Source of the DNA: JBFKAV01 sp041621405
GTDB lineage: Bacteria; Pseudomonadota; Alphaproteobacteria; Rhodobacterales; Rhodobacteraceae
DNA: 11,179 nucleotides
NCBI GenBank assembly: GCA_041621405.1
Contig: JBFKAV010000120.1
Coordinates: forward strand, 1 to 11,179
Reading direction: 5' to 3'
Shown: piece by piece, positions 6,979-11,179 of the stretch
Numbering within the stretch: the stretch's first letter is position 1
Layout: the number at the start of each line of letters is the position of its first letter
Notes under the pieces: generated by a model
Told to the model about the DNA's origin: nothing
Databases searched by the model: none
What the model saw: only the letters and a program-made list of their open reading frames with translations
Translations under genes and position numbers: made by a program

Positions 6979-8129
6979 TGTCTTCCTCCCTTATGATAGA
7001 GGCGCGCATAGGCCGAGCTTGGTGCCTGACCCAGCGCGCTTTCCCTGTACTCCGCCTGTTCCAGCCAGGCGGGTTCGATCTCGACGCCCCAGCCGGGGCC
7101 GTCCGGAATGCGGACCTCGCCGCCGTCGACCGCAAACGGGTCGCCACGGAACAGGCCGCGCTGCCACGGGTAGTAGTCGTCGCCCTCGATCGAGAGTTCC
7201 AGATATTTCCCGGCGTTGGGAATCGCCCCCATGAGGTGCATCGTTGAGATCGTCACGAGCGACAGGTTGGCGCTATGCGGCGTGCAAGGCAAGCCTGCCG
7301 TTGCGGCCATCGCCGCGACTTTGAGCGCGCGGGAGAGCCCGCCCAGGTACATCACGTCGGGCTGGACGATGTCGACGGCGCGCATGTCGATGATCCGCGC
7401 CCAGGTGGCGAGGTCCCAGTCCTGCTCGCCGCCGGCGACGTCGACCGCGAGCGCGTCGGTCACCGCGCGCGTCGCCTCGAGGTCCCAATAGGGCACCGGC
7501 TCCTCGAAATGGCCGACGCCTTCGGTCTCGAGCAGCCGGCCCACTTCGATGGCGCGTGGGACCGAGAAGCCAGAATTGGCGTCGACGAGCTTGTCCACGC
7601 CAGCGCCCAGGGCGCGCGCGACGGTGGGGACGATTTCCTCGGTACGGCCCGGCCATTCGTCGACGTCGTTGCCGCATTCTGCGCCGACGCGCCACTTGAA
7701 GGCGGTGAAGCCCTTCTCGTCGCGGAGGCGCAGGAACCGGTCCGCCTCTTTGGCCGGCGCGATGTCGCGCTTCATCGAGCTCGCGTAGGCCCTGAGACGC
7801 CCCGGCCGGCCGCCCAGGAGCTCCACCACCGGCTTGCCCGCCCGCTTGGCCTTCATGTCCCAGAGCGCGGTGTCGAGACCGGCGAGGGCGCGGCAGCGGT
7901 AACTGCCGGGGAACTTGTGCTCCTTCGCCTCGATCCGGGCGATCAGGGCCTCGATGTCGGCCTCGTCCTCGCCGAGCGCCCAGGGCGCGACCTGGCGGTG
8001 GAACACCTGCTGGGTGATGTCGGCGTTGTACGGGGCGCACTGGCCCCAGCCCACGGCGCGGTCCTCGGCGGTGACCCGCACGAAGCAAACAAACTCGTCG
8101 GCAAAGGTCTCCAGGCTGCGGATGCGCAC
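6975..8129 (-). CDS. Mandelate racemase/muconate lactonizing enzyme family protein (enolase superfamily)
   Basis: A 384-residue member of the enolase superfamily, with an N-terminal capping domain (about 1-110) and a TIM-barrel domain. The three magnesium ligands are Asp183 (VDANSGF), Glu209 (HFEEP) and Glu235 (GGEQ). Asp258 (VQPDV) and His285 (TPHSAN) form the His-Asp dyad of the mandelate racemase subgroup. The spacings 26, 26, 23 and 27 between these five residues equal those I recall for mandelate racemase (195, 221, 247, 270, 297). The barrel strand that normally carries Lys-x-Lys reads FKWRVG, so the second lysine is replaced by Arg147. The chemistry is proton abstraction alpha to a carboxylate, giving racemisation or dehydration; the His-Asp dyad argues against the two-lysine dipeptide epimerase and muconate cycloisomerase types. 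The start is GTG at 8129, supported by GGGGGGAGG 7 bases upstream. It is the first gene of the operon and its TGA overlaps the binding-protein ATG. The substrate is unknown; a sugar acid is my best guess. Confidence 0.93.
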   Translation of the reverse strand: MRIRSLETFADEFVCFVRVTAEDRAVGWGQCAPYNADITQQVFHRQVAPWALGEDEADIEALIARIEAKEHKFPGSYRCRALAGLDTALWDMKAKRAGKPVVELLGGRPGRLRAYASSMKRDIAPAKEADRFLRLRDEKGFTAFKWRVGAECGNDVDEWPGRTEEIVPTVARALGAGVDKLVDANSGFSVPRAIEVGRLLETEGVGHFEEPVPYWDLEATRAVTDALAVDVAGGEQDWDLATWARIIDMRAVDIVQPDVMYLGGLSRALKVAAMAATAGLPCTPHSANLSLVTISTMHLMGAIPNAGKYLELSIEGDDYYPWQRGLFRGDPFAVDGGEVRIPDGPGWGVEIEPAWLEQAEYRESALGQAPSSAYARLYHKGGRQ

Positions 8130-8136
8130 GCGCGTG

Positions 8137-8145
8137 CCTCCCCCC
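8137..8145 (-). promoter_or_regulatory. Ribosome binding site supporting a GTG start
   Basis: On the minus strand these bases read GGGGGGAGG, 7 bases before the GTG at 8129. This strong Shine-Dalgarno sequence decides the GTG start of the enolase-superfamily gene; no ATG lies nearby in frame. Confidence 0.75.
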
Positions 8146-8223
8146 GAGGGTCAAGCCTCGCGCAACGGACTGCGCGGCGCAAATCCTTTCTGGACCCCGG
8201 CCGCCGCGATCCCGGCGCCATGC

Positions 8224-8275
8224 TCTTTCTGCATAGCGGCATTTCACGACCAGCCATTGTGCATGCGCAGAAAGA
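8224..8275. promoter_or_regulatory. Inverted repeat in the divergent intergenic region (candidate operator)
   Basis: The 207-base gap between the two divergent genes (8130-8336) contains a perfect 9-bp inverted repeat: TCTTTCTGC at 8224-8232 and GCAGAAAGA at 8267-8275, 34 bases apart. Inside it lie two TGC-rich half-palindromes, CTGCATAGCGG (8229-8239) and GTGCATGCGCAG (8259-8270), with centres about three helical turns apart. A weak plus-strand promoter could be TTGTGC (8257-8262) with TGTTAG (8281-8286) 18 bases on. The region must contain promoters for both the catabolic operon and the DUF1127 gene, so a shared operator is plausible, but no regulator gene is present. The repeats are visible; their function is inferred. 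Confidence 0.4.
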
Positions 8276-8336
8276 TGCCATGTTAGCGGCAACAGCAAGA
8301 GCGTCGGAAGGCGCCCAACATGAAAGAGGCACAGAC

Positions 8337-8546
8337 ATGACTTACACCAATGCGACCACGCGCTTCGCGCTTCTCGAATTCCTCGCCGACCTGGCAGAAC
8401 GGGCCCGCGAGGCTCGCGCAAAGCGCCGGACCTACAACCAGATCGTGAGCGAGCTTTCCAGGCTCTCCGATCGCGATCTCGAAGATCTCGGCATCGCCCG
8501 GTTGAACATCGAAGACATCGCCCGCCAGCACGCTTACGAGGCGTAA
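8337..8546 (+). CDS. Small DUF1127 domain protein
   Basis: A 69-residue protein. Its C-terminal half, RRTYNQIVSELSRLSDRDLE (about 30-49) followed by DLGIARLNIEDIAR (49-62), matches the DUF1127 pattern (E-L-x-x-L-[ST]-D-R-x-L-x-D-[IL]-G-[IL]-x-R). The N-terminal half is a predicted amphipathic helix rich in Ala, Arg and Glu. DUF1127 proteins are abundant in alphaproteobacteria. The arginine-rich domain binds RNA in at least one Rhodobacter example (CcaF1), and small members have been linked to phosphate and stress physiology in Agrobacterium. The ATG at 8337 is chosen because GAGG at 8326-8329 lies 7 bases upstream and the protein then has the usual family length; the frame stays open far upstream but only as a shadow of the divergent gene. 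It stands alone, transcribed away from the catabolic operon, and is closed by a strong terminator. The family call is firm; the role here is unknown. Confidence 0.93.
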   Translation: MTYTNATTRFALLEFLADLAERAREARAKRRTYNQIVSELSRLSDRDLEDLGIARLNIEDIARQHAYEA

Positions 8547-8554
8547 GGCGGCAA

Positions 8555-8602
8555 GGCGAAACGAAGGCCCCGGCCCCGCGCCGGGGCCTTCCTCATTTCG
8601 CC
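8555..8602 (+). terminator. Intrinsic terminator after the DUF1127 gene
   Basis: A perfect 11-bp GC-rich stem (8563-8573 with 8581-8591, loop CCCCGCG) starts 17 bases after the DUF1127 stop. The stem is extended by an outer 7-bp pairing, GGCGAAA (8555-8561) with TTTCGCC (8596-8602). The downstream tract is only weakly T-rich (CTCATTT), as is common in GC-rich genomes. It should separate the small gene from the quinone oxidoreductase gene. Confidence 0.8.
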
Positions 8603-8606
8603 CGGC

Positions 8607-8612
8607 TTGACC
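8607..8612 (+). promoter_or_regulatory. Possible -35 element upstream of the quinone oxidoreductase gene
   Basis: TTGACC lies right after the terminator and 53 bases before the ATG at 8665. No convincing -10 element is found at the expected spacing (17 bases on reads ACTCTC), so this is only a weak candidate. Apart from this and the terminator, the 118-base gap shows only the GGGAGG ribosome binding site. Confidence 0.25.
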
Positions 8613-8650
8613 CGGCGCCCTGATTTGTCACTCTCGCCTCCCGCGAAACA

Positions 8651-8656
8651 GGGAGG
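8651..8656 (+). promoter_or_regulatory. Ribosome binding site deciding the qorA start
   Basis: GGGAGG lies 8 bases before the ATG at 8665. An in-frame GTG at 8656 would begin inside this element, which excludes it as the start and favours the ATG. Confidence 0.75.
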
Positions 8657-8664
8657 TGCGAGCC

Positions 8665-9645
8665 ATGGCCACCGCGAAGACCGTCGTCGTCGAGTCCCCG
8701 GGTGGGCCGGAGCAGCTGAAGCTCGTCGAGCGCGAACTGGACGTGCCGGGCAAGGGCGAAATCCTGATCCGGCACAAGGCCATCGGGCTCAACTTCATCG
8801 ACGTCTACCAGCGCACCGGCCTTTACCCGATGAGCTATCCGGCCGCGCTCGGCATGGAGGCCGCCGGCATCGTCGAGGCGGTGGGTGAGGGCGTCAGCCA
8901 TCTCAGACCCGGCGACCGCGCAGCCTATGCCGCCACGCCGCCCGGCGCCTATGCCGAGGCCCGCGTCATGCCGTCGGCCCAGGTCTGCCCGCTGCCCGAG
9001 GCGATCTCCTTCGAGGAAGGCGCAGCGATGATGCTGAAGGGGCTGACCGTCAACTACCTGTTCCGCCGCACCGTGCCAATCGCCAGGGGCGAGACCGTCC
9101 TGTTCCACGCCGCCGCCGGCGGGGTCGGGCTGATCGCCTGCCAATGGGCGAAGGCCGAGGGGATCCGGCTCATCGGCACCGCCGGGTCGGACGAGAAATG
9201 CGCGCTCGCCGCCGAGCACGGCGCCGCCCACGTCATCAACTACCGCACCGAGAACTTCGTCGAGCGGGTGCGCGAGATCACCGGGGGCAAGGGCGTCGAC
9301 GTGGTGATGGATTCGGTCGGCAAGGACACCTTCGACGGCTCGCTCGACTGCCTCAGGCCCTTCGGCATAATGATCCTCTTCGGCGCCGCGTCCGGGCCGG
9401 TGCCGCCCTTCGACCTGCAGCGGCTGGCCGCCAAGGGCTCGCTCAAGATCACGCGGCCCACGCTCTTCACCCACATCGCCGATGCCGCCATCTGCCAGGC
9501 GATGGCCAGGGAGCTCTTCGAGATGGTAGGCTCGGGCAAGGTGAAGATCCGCATCGGCCAGACATTCCCGCTCGGCAAGACCGTCGAGGCGCACAAGGCG
9601 CTCGAGGCGCGCAGGACCACGGGCGCCACGATCCTGCTGCCTTGA
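8665..9645 (+). CDS. qorA: NADPH:quinone oxidoreductase, Qor/zeta-crystallin type
   Basis: A 326-residue zinc-free medium-chain reductase, nearly the length of E. coli Qor (327). The GroES-like domain carries GLNFIDVYQRTGLYP (41-55). The nucleotide-binding motif is AAAGGVG (149-155). INYRTENF (191-198) has the Tyr-Arg pair that contacts NADP, and ITGGKG with VDVVMDSVG (205-219), SLDCLRPFG (226-234) and KGSLKITRP (257-265) all follow E. coli Qor closely. It would catalyse NADPH-dependent one-electron reduction of quinones or reduce related unsaturated carbonyls in the cytoplasm. The ATG at 8665 is chosen for its GGGAGG. It has its own upstream region after a terminator and lies 44 bases before the ABC ATPase gene, so it may lead that operon. 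It is distinct from the other quinone reductase-like protein at 798-1808, which diverges in the N-terminal domain and C-terminus; the two are not a recent duplication. The family assignment is strong; the physiological quinone is unknown. Confidence 0.94.
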   Translation: MATAKTVVVESPGGPEQLKLVERELDVPGKGEILIRHKAIGLNFIDVYQRTGLYPMSYPAALGMEAAGIVEAVGEGVSHLRPGDRAAYAATPPGAYAEARVMPSAQVCPLPEAISFEEGAAMMLKGLTVNYLFRRTVPIARGETVLFHAAAGGVGLIACQWAKAEGIRLIGTAGSDEKCALAAEHGAAHVINYRTENFVERVREITGGKGVDVVMDSVGKDTFDGSLDCLRPFGIMILFGAASGPVPPFDLQRLAAKGSLKITRPTLFTHIADAAICQAMARELFEMVGSGKVKIRIGQTFPLGKTVEAHKALEARRTTGATILLP

Positions 9646-9689
9646 TGCGGGTCAAGGCACCTGCGCCCGGCCGCGGACAGGATCCCGCC

Positions 9690-10409
9690 ATGGACACGCA
9701 CAGCTCCGAGCCCGTCTTCCACACCGAGGGCCTGACCAAGGTCTACGACACCGGGGCCGAGAAGATCCACGCGCTCGACGGCGTCGATCTCGAGCTCTAC
9801 GCGAGCGAATTCGCGGTGCTGCTCGGCCCCTCGGGCTCGGGCAAGTCGACGCTCCTGAACATCCTCGGCGGGCTCGACCGACCCACGGCGGGCACGGTGC
9901 GCTTCACCGACCACATCCTGAACGAGATGTCGGACGGCGAGCTCACGCGCTACCGCCGCGACCACGTGGGCTTCGTGTTCCAGTTCTACAACCTCGTCGC
10001 CTCGCTTTCGGCGCGCGAGAACGTCCAGCTGGTGACCGACGTGGCGGCGAACCCGATGACCCCCGAGGAGGCGCTGGCGCTGGTCGGCATGACCCACCGT
10101 ATTGACCACTTCCCGGCCGAGCTTTCGGGCGGCGAGCAGCAGCGCGTGGCGATCGCCCGCGCCATCGCCAAGCGGCCCGAGATCCTGCTTTGCGACGAAC
10201 CGACCGGCGCGCTCGATTCGAAGACCGGCGTCACGGTGCTGGAGGCGCTCCGCACCGTAAACGAACGCTTCGGCACCACCACGGCGGTGATCACTCACAA
10301 CGCGGCGATCCGAAAGATGGCGCATCGCGTGGTCTATTTCCGCGATGGAAGAATCGAGAAGGTCGAGGAGAACGCCACCCGCATCCCGCCCTCCGAGATC
10401 GAGTGGTGA
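9690..10409 (+). CDS. ABC transporter ATP-binding protein, MacB/LolD type
   Basis: A 239-residue single ABC ATPase, the usual size for the MacB/LolD/FtsE class. It has Walker A GPSGSGKST (46-54), a Q-loop in VFQFYNL (96-102), signature LSGGEQQRVAIARA (145-158), Walker B ILLCDEP (165-171), a D-loop GALDSKTG (173-180) and switch His203. LLNILGGLDRPTAG (55-68) and the FQ-YNL motif are characteristic of ATPases that work with FtsX-type permeases in mechanotransmission, macrolide or peptide export, or lipoprotein release. The partner permease follows after 5 bases. The ATG at 9690 has AGGA 7 bases upstream. An in-frame ATG at 9645 overlaps the qorA stop as TGATG and would add 15 residues (MRVKAPAPGRGQDPA); it could give coupled translation but has no clear ribosome binding site. 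The ATPase role is firm; whether it exports a compound or acts on the envelope is not visible. Confidence 0.95.
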   Translation: MDTHSSEPVFHTEGLTKVYDTGAEKIHALDGVDLELYASEFAVLLGPSGSGKSTLLNILGGLDRPTAGTVRFTDHILNEMSDGELTRYRRDHVGFVFQFYNLVASLSARENVQLVTDVAANPMTPEEALALVGMTHRIDHFPAELSGGEQQRVAIARAIAKRPEILLCDEPTGALDSKTGVTVLEALRTVNERFGTTTAVITHNAAIRKMAHRVVYFRDGRIEKVEENATRIPPSEIEW

Positions 10410-10414
10410 GGGGG

Positions 10415-11179
10415 ATGGAAGCGCTGGACCTCAAGCTTCTTCGCGACTTCAAGCGCCTCTGGGCGCAGGCCCTGGCGATCGCCATGGTGCTGGCCTGCGG
10501 CGTGGCGATCCTGATGACGACGTTCGGCATGTACCGCGCGCTCGACGAGACCCGGGCGACCTATTACGAGCGCCACCGCTTCGCCGACCTCTTCGCCTTC
10601 GCCCGCCGGGCTCCGCGCGCGCTTCTGCCGGAAATCCTTGCCATTCCGGGCGTCTACGGCGCCGAGGCCCGGGTTCAGGGCGAGGCGATCCTCGACCTGC
10701 CCGGCCGGGTGCAGACCGCCGTGGGGCGCATCCTCTCGCTGCCCTTGGCCGGCGAGCCGGTGCTGAACCTGCCGCTTCTGCGCAGCGGCCGCTACCCCGA
10801 CCCCGACCACCCGAACGAGGTGATGGTGAACGAGCCCTTTGCCGAGGCCAACGGCTTCCGCGTCGGCGACGTGTTCCACGCCAACCTCAACGGCTCGATG
10901 CGCCCGCTGACCATCACCGGCACCTTCCTAAGCCCGGAGTTCATCTACACGCTGCCGCCGGGAGGCCTGATGCCCGACAACGCGGGCTTCGGTGTGATCT
11001 ACATGCCCGAGCACGCCGCTGCCGCCGCCTTCGACATGACCGGAGCCTTCAACGGGCTCTCGCTCAAGCTGTCGGCCGAGGCCGAGATCGATGCGGTTAC
11101 TGACCGCCTGGACGACCTCCTGGAGCCCTATGGCGGCACCGGCGCCTTTGCCCGCGACAAGCAGGAGAGCCACGCCTTC
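10415..11179 (+). CDS. FtsX/MacB-type ABC transporter permease (3' end beyond the window)
   Basis: An open frame of 255 codons with no stop before the window edge, so this is the N-terminal part only. It begins MEALDLKLLRDFKRLW, a short cytoplasmic lead, followed by one membrane helix (about 17-38, LAIAMVLACGVAILMTTFG). A long extracytoplasmic domain follows (about 40 to the end) resembling the MacB periplasmic core domain, with LRSGRYPDPDHPNEVMVNE (122-140) and PLTITGTFLSPE (164-175). Such permeases carry their remaining helices and the FtsX domain after this part. The ATG at 10415 follows the ATPase stop by 5 bases, with GGTGAGG as ribosome binding site overlapping that stop; together they suggest a coupled operon. 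Codon usage matches the neighbours. It is the membrane partner of the ATPase at 9690-10409. A periplasmic adaptor (HlyD/MacA family) is often encoded with such pairs but is not in this window. The family is likely; the substrate is unknown. Confidence 0.88.
   Translation, partial: MEALDLKLLRDFKRLWAQALAIAMVLACGVAILMTTFGMYRALDETRATYYERHRFADLFAFARRAPRALLPEILAIPGVYGAEARVQGEAILDLPGRVQTAVGRILSLPLAGEPVLNLPLLRSGRYPDPDHPNEVMVNEPFAEANGFRVGDVFHANLNGSMRPLTITGTFLSPEFIYTLPPGGLMPDNAGFGVIYMPEHAAAAAFDMTGAFNGLSLKLSAEAEIDAVTDRLDDLLEPYGGTGAFARDKQESHAF

Noticed and set aside
7275..8546. Extension of the DUF1127 frame upstream to 423 codons.
   Set aside because: The upstream part is antisense to the enolase-superfamily gene. 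The ATG at 8337 with GAGG gives the normal 69-residue protein.
798..9645. The two quinone reductase-like genes as a recent duplication.
   Set aside because: The proteins share only family-level motifs (glycine-rich loop, NYR). Their N-terminal domains, loops and C-termini differ strongly.
9144..10409. Extension of the ABC ATPase frame upstream into the quinone oxidoreductase gene.
   Set aside because: The extra sequence is an Arg/Gly/His-rich shadow of qorA in another frame; the true ATPase fold begins near 9690.

Overview
The window is very GC-rich (clearly above 60 %) with strong G/C third-position preference. Together with the small DUF1127 protein, the Tat-exported family-5 solute-binding protein and the zeta-crystallin-type oxidoreductases, this suggests an alphaproteobacterium, most likely a member of the Rhodobacteraceae. 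That placement is an inference from gene content and style; no rRNA or marker gene is present. I see no insertion sequence, prophage, CRISPR array, tRNA or rRNA gene.

Region 1 (about 1-8129, minus strand) is one tightly packed seven-gene unit, read from right to left: an enolase-superfamily (mandelate racemase-like) enzyme, a Tat-exported family-5 solute-binding protein, two Dpp/Opp-type permeases, a fused double-ATPase, a zinc-free medium-chain oxidoreductase (zeta-crystallin type) and a short-chain dehydrogenase. The first two genes overlap by ATGA, the ATPase and oxidoreductase genes overlap by 8 bases, and the other gaps are 2, 4, 9 and 92 bases. The 92-base gap, between the binding protein and the first permease, holds a near-perfect GC-rich hairpin that probably sets the level of binding-protein mRNA relative to the permeases. 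The unit looks like an uptake-plus-catabolism operon: an ABC importer brings in a substrate, the enolase-superfamily enzyme abstracts a proton alpha to a carboxylate (dehydration or epimerisation), and two NAD(P)-dependent enzymes continue the oxidation. The substrate is not identifiable from sequence; a sugar acid or related hydroxy acid is the best guess. No regulator gene lies in the window.

Region 2 (8130-8336) is a divergent intergenic region containing a 9-bp inverted repeat and two TGC-rich half-palindromes; it must hold the promoters for the operon on the left and the DUF1127 gene on the right. Region 3 (8337-8602) is the DUF1127 gene followed by a clear intrinsic terminator.

Region 4 (8665-11179, plus strand) holds a classical quinone oxidoreductase (Qor type), then a MacB/LolD-type ABC ATPase and the first 255 codons of its FtsX/MacB-type permease partner, which is cut by the window edge. 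The ATPase and permease form an export or envelope-related ABC system, and the quinone oxidoreductase is close enough (44 bases) to be co-transcribed. The exciting candidate is the uncharacterised uptake/catabolic operon and its unusual mandelate racemase-like active site; I do not see a wholly new kind of system.
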